64,000 nt of DNA from the NCBI RefSeq assembly GCF_964019805.1, contig NZ_OZ026472.1:992001-1056000 (forward strand), written 5' to 3'. The stretch comes from Candidatus Lariskella endosymbiont of Epinotia ramella (lineage in GTDB: Bacteria; Pseudomonadota; Alphaproteobacteria; Rickettsiales; Midichloriaceae). Position numbers and translations under genes: made by a program. Shown here piece after piece: positions 20,101 to 28,625 of the stretch; position 1 is the stretch's first letter, and each line of letters opens with the position of its first letter. The notes under the pieces are model-generated. The model was not told the origin of the DNA. It worked only from the letters and a program-made list of their open reading frames with translations, and searched no databases.

Positions 20101-20282
20101 GCTTTGCTCTTCTTTATTGCCATAACATATTGCTTTGCTCTCTCTCGGACTTTAGCATCCGCAACATGATCAACATTATAATATTCTAGCAAGCTTTCAA
20201 TGAGCATTTTTTCATCTTGGGGCATATTAACTAAACTTGGCGTTTTTTCATCGAGTAACTGCGACATATCAGGAATAAACAA
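17121..20282 (-). CDS. putA: Bifunctional proline dehydrogenase / glutamate-semialdehyde dehydrogenase PutA
   Basis: PutA oxidises proline to glutamate in two steps: FAD-dependent proline dehydrogenase, then NAD-dependent aldehyde dehydrogenase. The PRODH barrel is visible in the first half (SISVKLSALHPRF, VTFDAEEASRLDIY, then RLVKGAYWD about residue 347 and FATHNAYT). The P5C dehydrogenase half has SPWNFPLAIFCGQ (about 697), FTGSTKVARAI, the Glu in AETGGQNAMIV and the catalytic Cys in GSIGQRCSALR (about 834). At 1053 residues it matches the shorter PutA class without an N-terminal DNA-binding domain, so it is probably not self-regulating. Proline use as carbon and energy source fits a host-associated bacterium. 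An alternative start is at 20267. Confidence 0.96.
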   Translation of the reverse strand: MFIPDMSQLLDEKTPSLVNMPQDEKMLIESLLEYYNVDHVADAKVRERAKQYVMAIKKSKASIVESFMQEYELSTEEGVAMMCIAESLLRIPDEYTAQQLIVDKILNKDWLKHSGKSESLFVNASTWGLFITGKMLKFNELDFDVAKLVGKFGKNVVSKILKKAIHSIANTFIIGDSIKSGVENAKRYEKSGQRVSYDILGESSRNIEQVENYYSSYLMAIDVVAGDKKREDCYSAPSISVKLSALHPRFELLQRERVFSELFSRVENIVKKCAEKNIAVTFDAEEASRLDIYLALLTKLISKDEFAAYNGIGFVVQAYQKRAFAVIDYIIELAKRYNKRIPVRLVKGAYWDFEIKNAQELGLLDYPVFTCKEFTDISYLACAKKIIANKQWIYPQFATHNAYTIAAIQDMCDKDEFEFQKLHGMGDALHNVMLKQGYISRIYAPVGVYHDLLAYLMRRLLENGANTSFLHIVHRKNDSSQSADMETHVKAAIKKLNVAPKILRPQNIFSSGRLNSIGYDLGFAQDLEIIRKSVEGVSISTLVSVLQKSWQSYFVEDEKNIIENSDSKCITVMNPANSKEVLARLIGASIKDVEHALESAKKYFDEWSSSHVEKRAEILEKVADLMHHNRHTLYALLIREAGKNIKDCINEVREAIDFARYYANRARALMSEPSVLDGYTGELNTLALYPKGVFVCISPWNFPLAIFCGQIFAALVCGNTVLAKPSEVTSLIALYTVDLIRAAGVPSGALHLLLGAGGQIGRQLTSDNRVSGVCFTGSTKVARAINVALASRNAPIASFIAETGGQNAMIVDSSALLEQSVDAILFSAFGSIGQRCSALRVLYVQDEIYEPLLKMLSGALQEIKIGNTLDFSNDLGPVISAAAKSSLEAHVAYMKKNGFKVTTWSGDLENIEYKDGYFIAPCIIEIKSIHDIKEENFGPILHVISYKAKDIDNVIAEINSTGFGLTFGMQSRIERNFKYVASKIKAGNIYINRSVTGAQVESHPFGGEGNSGTGFKAGGQNYLLKFITERTLTINTTAVGGNFKLLSESFDNA

Positions 20283-20866
20283 CTAAAATTGAAAAAATTT
20301 TGCTTAGTATAGTGTTATATACAAATGCTTTAAGTATGCAATATATAATTTGCACAATTATATATATAATTTCATAAATAACACCATCTGACTTCAAACA
20401 ACATCTCAATATTCTTATATACTTTATATATCCGTCTTTTTTTAGAAATATTTATCATATAATGACTAATAAATCACAATTTTTCATTACAGCACACTAC
20501 ACAATAAATCTTTACAATCTCTAATGGCGCATATATACCGCATATAAATACAAATATCATCCACAAAATAATTAACAAATAACAATCATAACCATAATAT
20601 TTGGAACAAAGACTTAAGCTACTCAGATTATGATTAATACATGTAGTAAATGCTCACAATTACAACCTATAAGGTAGTTGGCATAAAAAGCAAGTAGAAT
20701 ACATGCTCTACTCTCAAAATTATGCAGCTAAATTTATTTATATACCACTTGATACACTAAAGAAAACCGTTGCAACATGTATTGACCATATACTACATGA
20801 ATTATCGATTAATAACTAAAAGTGTATGACAAATTTTTTCTGCTATACAAATAGGTATATATACAA
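20283..20866. other. AT-rich gap without recognisable gene
   Basis: Very AT-rich DNA upstream of putA. I see no coding region, tRNA or strong hairpin here. It may hold the putA promoter. Confidence 0.5.
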
Positions 20867-20965
20867 GTTTTGCCACTTTTTCTGCTGGATTTTTTGGTGC
20901 ACTATAATTGCTTGCATGCCGACATCAATTCCGTGTTTTGAGAATTATGACGCAACGACTACATA
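20867..20965 (+). repeat. Dispersed repeat family E copy
   Basis: About 95 bp beginning ttttgccactttttctgctg and ending attatgacgcaacgac. It resembles 24610-24705 and 52295-52390, where it directly follows family A. Confidence 0.55.
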
Positions 20966-21145
20966 TTAATAATTAGTTTATACTATAGAGTCAAAATTCT
21001 ATACAAACTACTGTATAACATTATTAGCATTTCTAAGCACAGAATCAGGTATACTCAGCCCTACTCTTTCAGCAGCTCTCAAATTGATAGATATTTCCTG
21101 CTCTTTTGGAAATGCAACTGGTATTTCAGATACCTTCTCTCCATT

Positions 21146-22043
21146 AGACCTCTTGCATAACCTATTTAAAGCTCAAAGTTATAGATACCAGCAAGTAAAT
21201 TAAACCTTAAACCGAATCGTTTTCTTCTGTTCCTATAACGATCAGCGATAATTTTAAATCGTTTGATCATGCCTATGACGTTTTCATTTAAAACACGTTC
21301 ACTAGACAATTGACGATTTTTCTTTTTATCTTTCCTGCTTAGTGGTCGCTTTTTTGTCTTTTTCTTTGGTAACTCTGAATTATAATGCAACTTATCAATG
21401 CCTTGATAACCAGTATCTGTAAGAACTTTAATCTCAGGGTGGATGTGAACTCCGGATTCTTTAAATAACCTGAAATCATGACGCTTGCCATTAGAAAAAT
21501 TAGTGCAAATGATTTCTTTTTTCCTTTTATCCACAATAAGCTGAGTTTTTAGAGTATGTCGCCTCTTTTTTCCCGAATAAAAGTGCTTCTGTTTTTTTTA
21601 GGTCGTTCTATCGGTGTTTCAGTAGCATCAATTAACACAAGTTCGTATTCAGAATCGCTTTTTAGTAATGCTTTACGTCCAGGTAGTGAAAATCGTTTAT
21701 CTTTAATTAGAGTATCTTCAATCCAACGTATATTACGATAACAGGCACTTTCACTTATTCCATAACTGCGGGAAATATGAAAATATGTCCTGTATTCACG
21801 CAAGTACTCAAGCGTCATGAGTAATCGATCTTCTAAAGCCAATTTATTGGGTTTTCCACCTTGAGACTTTAAAATAGCTTCAGCTTCTTTTAATATACTT
21901 AGTATAACTTCAAACGTTCCTCGTTTAATGCCAGTAAGCCTGCGAAACTCTTCTGCGTATTCATCTTTGATGTTTTCAAACTTCATGTTATCCTTGATAA
22001 AATCAAGGATTTTAATCAATTTATATGGTTATGCAAGAGGTCT
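21146..22043 (-). mobile_element. IS5-family element, full copy 2 (898 bp)
   Basis: Same ends and length as the other full copies, with att duplicated at 21143-21145 and 22044-22046. Inserted in the ABC substrate-binding protein gene, in the same transcriptional direction. Confidence 0.92.
21166..21986 (-). CDS. IS5-family transposase (two frames, -1 frameshift), copy 2
   Basis: Both frames encode the same products as copy 1: first frame 21986 to 21549, second frame ending at 21166, joined by the A8-C slip run. It carries the complete DDE set split between the frames. No inactivating change is visible, so the element is probably still able to move. Confidence 0.88.
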
Positions 22044-22889
22044 ATTTAATACACGCTCTATTATACGCCCAGTTTCTATACCTATTTCATATTGATTAGG
22101 CCCCATAGCAGCTACGATTCCCATATTTATAGCGTCTATATCACTGCAAAATACTGGTTTCTTTGCATCTTCTGCAATCTTTACTATCCCTTGAAGAAAA
22201 GATAATGTGATATTATCATTGCTAACGAACAATGCATCCACATCTCTAGTCAACTGCTTTGCAGAGCTAATTATATCTCCACCCGAATAAACAGGAACAG
22301 AAATGATTTGGATACCAAAGTTCGACACACTACGTCTTATTATTCTGATTAACTCAAGAGAATTTGCTTCAGCAGGGCTGTATAACATTCCAAGACTCTT
22401 TAGATTCGGCAATATTTTTTTGAATAACTCTAGTTGACCCTCAACTGGAACCATATTTGATACTCCAGTAACATTTGCATTAGGCACTCTTATATTCTTC
22501 ATAAGCCCAGCACTGACAGGATCTGTCACAGAGCTAAACACAAGCGGTATATTTCCGTGATACCATGATAGCGCTTGAGCAGCTTGCGTTCCTATTGCAA
22601 CAACTACGTCTGGATTTTTAGATATAAAACCTCTAGCAATCTGTTTTGCTAGTTCTTGGCTTCCTTGCGCAGTTTCATAATTAACAGCTACATTACAACA
22701 TTCTTTCAGATAATCTTCAATGCCACGCCTGGTCGCATCAAGAGCCGGATGTTCAACAGTTTGTAGTATCTTTACCGAAAAACCTTTATCCTTATTATTA
22801 GATTTACGATTCTCAGAGTCCATTAGATAAACAATAAATGCCATAAAAAATAGTATAGCTAGAAATATCCTAATATATCTATAACTCAT

Positions 22890-23640
22890 ACAGCTAACTC
22901 CTCAAATCTCTTTGCCTTAATCTTTTGTTCATATTCAACATATGAGCATAACCTTAATATTAAGACAAGCTAAATATTTGATTGGCCAAATTACAAAATC
23001 TGCTAATATTAACGTAATTGCCATATAATTCCTCTCTTGCACACTGAATAGCATGCAGTTATAAGCACTTAACATTAAAATTCAATATGGAAGCAATTAT
23101 GCGTTACAAACTGGAGATTTGCAGAACTCTAATAAGATCATATATATCTCTAACAAATAAAGAGCTGATATTTATTATGCATGACACTGACTACAAAGTA
23201 CACGCGCACAGATTTTAAGAAATGACTTTATCAACCGTGCAACATACAAAGTTATATACTCGTCATACTCCAAAAAGAGCTACAAAACGCAAATTGCCAA
23301 TCATAAAATGAATTAGCAACTCGCATAAAATAAGGAGCCTTGTGACAACACAAATTTTAAAAAGCGTGACGAATATATATAATAAATAAAGAGTTAGTTT
23401 TAACTATGCGTATATAAGAAATGAGACTATAATCTTTGTTTATCTCCGCAGTGCAAAGTTATCTCAATTCTCACAGCATTTTAATCTTCCAACTCAGTGA
23501 TAAGCTAGGCAAAATCTATAACTACGCTCATGCAATAACAACATGTTAAAATTCAATAAAACTATGATATATCGATATATTAGAACATATCTATTGCAAC
23601 ACGCACTGATTGCGGCCCTATTAACAAAAGTGCTTATATA
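22890..23640. repeat. Repeat-rich gap with decayed family B pieces
   Basis: Contains degraded family B-like pieces near 23250-23400 (actcgtcatactccaaaaag, gtgacgaatatatataataa). I found no ORF with coding character and no RNA gene. Confidence 0.4.
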
Positions 23641-23765
23641 AGGATTTTTAGAACATGATTTTTTAGAGTACAAGTTAATTGCTGCATCTAATACTTTTAC
23701 ATATTTGTAAAGAAATTAACGAAGTAATATAGAAAACTAGGCGAAAAAGACTTATATAATAGTTT
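23640..23765 (+). repeat. Dispersed repeat family D copy
   Basis: Core gattttttagagtacaagtt followed by gtaaagaaattaacgaagta. The same two blocks occur in order at 25655-25735 and 55175-55260. Confidence 0.6.
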
Positions 23766-23865
23766 GATCAGCACATATGGAAAAGTATACAGGCACAATA
23801 ACGCTTTACATTACTTAACAAACCACTTTTAAATAAACTCAAACATAAATCTATTGAAGGTTAAG

Positions 23866-24291
23866 ATGAAAGATTTACATACAATACTCGCAAGCACTTA
23901 CAGCCTTTACCTAAAGACGCAAGTTTGTCATTGGAATGTATCAGGACCAAACTTCCATTCACTACATCAATTATTTCAAGAGCAATATGAAACCATGCAA
24001 TCTAGAATAGACGGCATAGCTGAGCTTATAGTAATGCGAAATCAAAGCATAAATGCCTCATTCACAGAGTTTGATAAGAATAGTATGATAAAGTCCGGTA
24101 TTGAGATATCTGCAAATTGGCAATCTATGCTAAAACATCTGCTAGAGGATAATAAAATTCTCTCTGATTTAATCAGAGCAATTATAGCAGATTCTGAAAA
24201 AATATCGGATTTTGTAGCGGCAGATTTTTTCACATCACAACTTGCTGAACATGAAAAAAATATATGGATGCTAGATGCAATTCTTTCTTAA
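23866..24291 (+). CDS. dps: Dps-family ferritin-like DNA-protection protein
   Basis: Dps dodecamers bind and oxidise iron with peroxide and protect DNA. The ferroxidase motif is clear: HWNVSGPNFHSLHQLFQEQY near the N-terminus, then RIDGIAELIVMRNQ. The C-terminal four-helix bundle region is complete, and the total of 141 residues is a little shorter than usual because the N-terminal DNA-binding tail is minimal. The frame could start at a TTG at 23854, but the ATG at 23866 has the ribosome site gaagg at the right distance. Monocistronic, with family B and A repeats immediately downstream. Confidence 0.9.
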   Translation: MKDLHTILASTYSLYLKTQVCHWNVSGPNFHSLHQLFQEQYETMQSRIDGIAELIVMRNQSINASFTEFDKNSMIKSGIEISANWQSMLKHLLEDNKILSDLIRAIIADSEKISDFVAADFFTSQLAEHEKNIWMLDAILS

Positions 24292-24309
24292 ATGATAGCC
24301 ATTAAAACT

Positions 24310-24425
24310 ATATAGCAGGGTAAATGAAGAGTTGGTATTTTATTATACACATACGAAGTTAGACTTCAAAAAGAGCTAGGAAGAACTAAGGGAGCATGTG
24401 TATAGTCAATACATAACAAGCGATC
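24310..24425 (+). repeat. Intergenic repeat family B copy (B3)
   Basis: Signature blocks aaatgaagagttggtatttt, aagttagacttcaaaaagag and ctaggaagaactaa. Directly followed by family A, as also (in reverse) at 60325-60535. Confidence 0.65.
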
Positions 24426-24439
24426 TTTTTATTGCGCCA

Positions 24440-24715
24440 ATTTCACAAAGTCTATCCGTCAAAAATTGATCTCCTGCGCAAATAAATTTTTGTAAAAAAT
24501 TAAATGTACAAAAAATTAGCTTTTAAGCGCGGCACTGGGCTAATTTTCGGACATATAATTTGTCATGTACCTAGCAAATACTACTTAACAAAATCCATAA
24601 GATTTTTGGCAATTTTGCCATTTTCTGCTGAACTTTTGGCATATCATAACCGCTTGCAGGCCGAGATAAATCCTACGCTTCTTAGAGTGATGACGCAAGC
24701 GACCAAAAAGTATGA
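24440..24715 (+). repeat. Intergenic repeat families A and E, composite copy (A4)
   Basis: Family A from gtctatccgtcaaaaattga to aaaatccataagatttttgg, fused to family E (ttttgccattttctgctgaa to gatgacgcaagcgacc). An open frame of 90 codons across it is incidental. Another D-like piece follows at 24745-24850. Confidence 0.65.
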
Positions 24716-24913
24716 CGAGTATATAAGTTCATTACCACACCTAATGCTTTTATATTATTTACAAAGAAATGAATGACGCAATATGAAATGTTAGGCCAAA
24801 AAAGCCTGAATAATGGCCTTGCCGGCAGTGCCTATGCACTATTATATAGTACGCGCGATGGACTATATACAAAATGTATATTGAGCAAGCTAAATTCAAG
24901 AATTAGTATAATG

Positions 24914-25288
24914 CTATAGATTGATAAAATTTGAATTTTTATATCCTGCGCGCCGTACACCTAGTTTTTCATCCACATGATATGTTCTAACAATCATATT
25001 GATGTTAGAATCAATTGCTGACTTCAGATGCTTAGATGCTTTAAACTTCATTACTCTTTTTTCAGGTGCCAATACTTCTTTACCAGTTTTGGGGTTATAC
25101 ACCATTCTTGCTTTTCTTTTATGCACATAAAATGAACCAAATGATTTAATACGTACAGTGCAATCATCTGCCGCTAGAGATTCTATGATAAAATCTATCA
25201 CAGCATCCACTATATACTCAGCTTGAAATACATGCAGCCCAACTCGTTTTTTAATCTGACGTGTCAAATATTCCCTATTCACTGCCAT
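24914..25288 (-). CDS. HU/IHF-family DNA-binding protein with C-terminal extension
   Basis: A nucleoid-associated DNA-bending protein. The N-terminal helices (YLTRQIKKRVGLHVFQAEYI) and the beta-arm region (RIKSFGSFYVHKRKARMVYN, then PKTGKEVLAPEKRVMKFKAS) match IHF and HU; the Pro in the arm that intercalates DNA is in the NPKTGKEV stretch. Closer to IHF-alpha than HU by the VMKFKASKHLK ending of the core. About 25 extra residues follow, ending in a basic GVRRAGYKNSN stretch not found in standard IHF. A strong ribosome site (ggaagg) precedes the ATG. Binding partner unknown. Confidence 0.85.
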   Translation of the reverse strand: MAVNREYLTRQIKKRVGLHVFQAEYIVDAVIDFIIESLAADDCTVRIKSFGSFYVHKRKARMVYNPKTGKEVLAPEKRVMKFKASKHLKSAIDSNINMIVRTYHVDEKLGVRRAGYKNSNFINL

Positions 25289-25520
25289 GAGTTACCTTCC
25301 TACATCCATTTAGAAAATTCATCGAACAACCCTCTTGGCTAATTTAACATATATTGTATTCGCACTACACCGAAAGGCTTCCAAAATAAAATATAAAGGT
25401 AAGATATTGTTGCTCATCTCAAAAATAAGAAAACAAAAATCCAATGATTTTCCAACATAACACAATACCAATATATAGTATGACTTATTATTATCTCATA
25501 TATGCAAATAAACATCAAAA

Positions 25521-25567
25521 GATTTATATTTTTATATAAATCATAACTTTATATAAAAATATAAATC
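25521..25567. repeat. Perfect 20-bp AT-only palindromic hairpin
   Basis: Arms at 25521-25540 and 25548-25567 are perfect complements (gatttatatttttatataaa) around a 7-base loop. It lies between the IHF-like gene (transcribed leftward) and tRNA-Trp, with no T-run geometry of a terminator. It could be a cruciform or a regulatory site. Confidence 0.7.
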
Positions 25568-25639
25568 ATCTTTGAGTTGCATTACTATCTCTGCGCTGCA
25601 TCACTTTTCATATGGCTCTGCCTACATAAATGCTCGAGT

Positions 25640-25765
25640 GATGATTTTGAAATCATGATTTTTTAGAGTATAATAATTTCTACCTCAAATACTTCACATA
25701 CCTACAAAGAAATTAACGAAGCAATATGGTATATTAGATAAAAAATGTTTACAAAATGACTTGGT
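25640..25765 (+). repeat. Dispersed repeat family D copy
   Basis: Blocks atgattttttagagtataat and caaagaaattaacgaagcaa, in the same order as at 23660-23740. The remainder of the gap 25289-25934 shows no gene. Confidence 0.58.
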
Positions 25766-25934
25766 TAACAGAGTTATGATAAAATATATTTTAAACAAAA
25801 CATTCCGAGACAGAAGAATAAAAATCACAACTTATGATAGATTTGCGCAAACTTCTATAAATTATAGATATTCATAATAACTCAAAAAGTACTTTACTTT
25901 ACGCAGAATCAAAGATAGATTCTCGTTGTCATAT

Positions 25935-26010
25935 AGGAGTGTAGCTCAATTGGTAGAGTTCCGGTCTCCAAAACCGGCGGTTGGAGGTTCGAGTCCTCTC
26001 GCTCCTGCCA
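25935..26010 (+). tRNA. trnW: tRNA-Trp (anticodon CCA)
   Basis: A 76-base cloverleaf: acceptor aggagtg / cgctcct, D arm with agctcaattggtagagt, anticodon stem ccggt / accgg around loop ctccaaa (anticodon CCA), T arm with ggttcgagtcc, discriminator G and an encoded CCA end. The Trp identity follows from the anticodon. Confidence 0.95.
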
Positions 26011-26072
26011 ATTCATTTTATGTAAAATTAGTTTCTTTTTTCATTTTCAAGAATACTCGCAGGAGATTTTGA

Positions 26073-26777
26073 GTGGCCACAGCCTTAATAACTGGCGGCG
26101 CAAGGAGAATAGGAAGATTCTTGACGCTTTATCTTATAAAGAATGGTTGGAACGTTATTGTGCATTACAATCAATCGCATTCCGACGCATCATCTATCAA
26201 CTCTTCGCTTTCTGAAGAAGAAAAAGGCAGAATAGAACTGGCGCGCCTTGATTTTTCAGCAGCTTCTTGTAATTTTCCCGCGCTATTTCATGCAACAAAA
26301 GAACCAATCAGCCTTCTGATTAATAACGCCTCTGCATTCCAAAATGACTCTATTTATTCTTTAAACTCTGATGAGGTAAGCTCTTGTCTTGCTACGAACT
26401 TAACAGCTCCTATGATACTGACATCATTGTTCGCAGGACAAAACTTCCATAATAATGCTAACCTAAACATAATAAATATGTTAGATTGCAATGCATACTC
26501 TTCAGCGAACAATTTTTGCACGTATAGGCTAACAAAATTAGCACTTACAGATTTTACCAAAACGTCAGCTAGACAGCTTGCACCAAAAATCAGAGTGAAT
26601 GGCATAGCAGTTGGATATGCACTAAAAAGCGAACAACAGAATCAAGAAAATTTCGAAAATGAAATTAAAAAATCTATACTAGGCAAGCAAGTCAAATGCG
26701 ACGAGATTACAAGTACTGTAGATTTTATAATAAAAACACCTTCAATTACTGGTCAGATAATATCTCTTGGTATTTAA
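26073..26777 (+). CDS. Short-chain dehydrogenase/reductase, pteridine reductase-like
   Basis: An NAD(P)-dependent SDR enzyme. The nucleotide-binding motif is TGGARRIGR (residues 7-15); the double Arg is typical of FolM/pteridine reductase-like proteins and suggests NADPH. NNASAF follows, and the catalytic pair is in YRLTK. The usual Ser of the triad falls near LDCNAYSS and is not obvious, as in pteridine reductases. The start is a GTG with ribosome site ggag 9 bases upstream. It is the first gene of a tight operon with hemJ (4 bases), mnmE and an exonuclease. The substrate is unproven; reduction of dihydropterin is a reasonable guess. Confidence 0.8.
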   Translation: MATALITGGARRIGRFLTLYLIKNGWNVIVHYNQSHSDASSINSSLSEEEKGRIELARLDFSAASCNFPALFHATKEPISLLINNASAFQNDSIYSLNSDEVSSCLATNLTAPMILTSLFAGQNFHNNANLNIINMLDCNAYSSANNFCTYRLTKLALTDFTKTSARQLAPKIRVNGIAVGYALKSEQQNQENFENEIKKSILGKQVKCDEITSTVDFIIKTPSITGQIISLGI

Positions 26778-26781
26778 AGTT

Positions 26782-27216
26782 ATGATTTCCGAATACTATT
26801 TAGTTATAAAATCTATTCATATTATTGCAGTAATATGCTGGATGGTTGGCTTGCTATATCTACCAAGGCTCTTTGTGTATCATGCCAATACAAGAGTAGG
26901 CTCTGAAACAGATATGATATTTAGAACCATGGAAAGACGCCTTTTTATGTATATAATGACCCCTAGCATGATTTTATCACTACTCCTTGGAATTACCTTG
27001 ATTTATATAATTGGATTTAAGAGCGGCATATGGCTCCATATTAAGCTGTTTTTCGTATTCATTCTACTTGCATTTCATCACATAATGTGGCGCTTTGCAA
27101 AAGCGTTTGCACTTGGTGCTAATAAGAAGACCTCAAGATTTTTTAAAGTAGCAAATGAAATACCATCTCTACTTATGATTTTCATAGTTTTTCTTGCGGT
27201 ATTAAAGCCGTTTTAG
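26782..27216 (+). CDS. hemJ: Protoporphyrinogen IX oxidase HemJ (UPF0093)
   Basis: HemJ is the membrane enzyme that oxidises protoporphyrinogen IX in many alphaproteobacteria. The N-terminal helix SIHIIAVICWMVGLLYLPRL plus FVYHA is the family signature, including the essential His and Arg. Four hydrophobic segments are visible in 144 residues. I chose the ATG at 26782; the frame is open a little upstream. It overlaps nothing and sits between the SDR gene and mnmE, so haem synthesis and tRNA modification genes are co-transcribed here. Confidence 0.9.
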   Translation: MISEYYLVIKSIHIIAVICWMVGLLYLPRLFVYHANTRVGSETDMIFRTMERRLFMYIMTPSMILSLLLGITLIYIIGFKSGIWLHIKLFFVFILLAFHHIMWRFAKAFALGANKKTSRFFKVANEIPSLLMIFIVFLAVLKPF

Positions 27217-27239
27217 GCCATATATAGCTATAACAAAGT

Positions 27240-28622
27240 ATGTCTACTATATTTGCACTTTCTACCATATTCGGCAAATCTGGAGTCGCCGTGATTAGAA
27301 TCTCAGGGCCAGATGCTAAACTAACATATAGCAAGCTAGGAGGAAAGGATGAGCTAATTAATCGAAGAGCAACATTGAGTCGCCTGTTTTCAGTGGATAA
27401 AAGTCATATAATAGATGATGCAATAGCAATTTTTTTTCAAAGTCCCGCAAGTTTCACTGGGGAGGATGTTTTAGAACTCCATGTGCACGGCAGCATAGCT
27501 GTGATCAATGACTTGATAAAAGAATTACACAAATTAGATTTTTTGCGCCTTGCAGAACCAGGGGAATTCACTAAAAGAGCATTTTATAACTCTAAATTCG
27601 ACCTCACAAAAGCAGAAGCACTAGCGGACCTGTTAGACGCACAAACAGAGTTACAAAAATCTGTTGCGATACGCAACCTCTCTGGAGAACTTGAAAATTT
27701 ATATGATTCATGGAGATCATCACTCATTGATATACTCGTTACTTTAGAGGCATTGATAGACTTTCCTGAAGATGATATACCAGATAAATTGCTGAATAAT
27801 GTTAATGATGAGGTTTTAAGATTAAAGTCAGAGATTACTAGATATATCAAGACAAACGAGAATAATACCTCATTGAATGATGGAATTAGAGTGACAATTA
27901 TTGGGCCTCCTAACGCTGGAAAATCCACTTTACTTAATATTTTTTCTCAAAGAGACGCTGCTATCGTATCTGATATAGCAGGAACCACGCGCGATATTAT
28001 AGAAAGTAAAGTTGACATAGGAGGCTTTCCAATTGTTTTTGCAGATACAGCGGGAGTCAGGGAAACCATAGATCCTTTGGAACAAGAAGGAATAAAAAGA
28101 GCTAAAAAATCATTATTAAATTCAGATGTAGCAATTTTTGTATTTGATGCAAGTTGCGAATCTAATTCATCATACTCAGAAGAACTAATCAGAGATTTCT
28201 CAATATCAAGAGATGATATATCAAGTTCCATAATTTGCCTTTTAAATAAGTCAGATCTTAAACCAGCAGCACAAGAAGTTAAAAACGCAATCTTGAATCT
28301 TGGGATCCCAGAATGCACTATGATTCCAATCTCACTAATAGATCAAAGCGCTGCATTTGATTCCATTACAGAAAAATTATTGCTATTGATTAAAGCTAAG
28401 TACCATATATCAGCAACGGAACCTGTTATCACAAAGCTAAGACATATCCACACATTAAATGATTGCGTTTCACATCTTAGCTTATTCTCTTTAGAAAAAC
28501 ACTTGGAAATTGCAGCTCAAGACGTAAGATTAGCTGCAGACGCTCTTGGCAGATTAACAGGAAAAGTTAATGTCGAAGAGCTGTTAGACCGCATTTTTAG
28601 TAACTTTTGTATAGGAAAATAA
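27240..28622 (+). CDS. mnmE: tRNA modification GTPase MnmE
   Basis: MnmE, with MnmG, installs the (carboxymethyl)aminomethyl group on U34 of certain tRNAs. The N-terminal formyl-THF-binding domain (STIFALSTIFGKSGVAVIRI) is followed by the G domain: P-loop GPPNAGKST (about residue 221), IAGTTRD, DTAG and NKSD. The essential C-terminal CIGK, carrying the catalytic Cys, closes the protein. Length of 460 residues is standard. It is 23 bases after hemJ. Confidence 0.97.
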   Translation: MSTIFALSTIFGKSGVAVIRISGPDAKLTYSKLGGKDELINRRATLSRLFSVDKSHIIDDAIAIFFQSPASFTGEDVLELHVHGSIAVINDLIKELHKLDFLRLAEPGEFTKRAFYNSKFDLTKAEALADLLDAQTELQKSVAIRNLSGELENLYDSWRSSLIDILVTLEALIDFPEDDIPDKLLNNVNDEVLRLKSEITRYIKTNENNTSLNDGIRVTIIGPPNAGKSTLLNIFSQRDAAIVSDIAGTTRDIIESKVDIGGFPIVFADTAGVRETIDPLEQEGIKRAKKSLLNSDVAIFVFDASCESNSSYSEELIRDFSISRDDISSSIICLLNKSDLKPAAQEVKNAILNLGIPECTMIPISLIDQSAAFDSITEKLLLLIKAKYHISATEPVITKLRHIHTLNDCVSHLSLFSLEKHLEIAAQDVRLAADALGRLTGKVNVEELLDRIFSNFCIGK

Positions 28623-28625
28623 ACA

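Larger units (their letters stand above)
21008..22889 (-). pseudogene. ABC transporter substrate-binding protein (TrpX/ABC_sub_bind type), split by an IS
   Basis: A periplasmic binding protein of the ABC_sub_bind family, which serves ABC importers for small solutes. A signal/anchor segment (IRIFLAILFFMAFIVYL, residues 6-22) precedes the two-lobed domain (VEHPALDATRRGIEDYL, VVVAIGTQAAQALSWY, PLVFSSVTDPVSAGL, LFVSNDNITLSFLQG, AAMGPNQYEIGIETGR). The 898-bp IS5-family copy at 21146-22043 interrupts it after IIERVLN. Removing the IS and one aat duplication continues in frame with GEKVSEIPVAFPKEQEISIN to a stop at 21008, giving 326 residues, the normal length. The permease and ATPase genes usually linked to it are absent here. 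The interrupted protein lacks 44 C-terminal residues, so it is probably inactive. Confidence 0.85.

Noticed and set aside
24504-24776. 90-codon open frame after dps
   Set aside because: It lies entirely inside repeat families A, E and D, and sister copies of these repeats do not keep it open.
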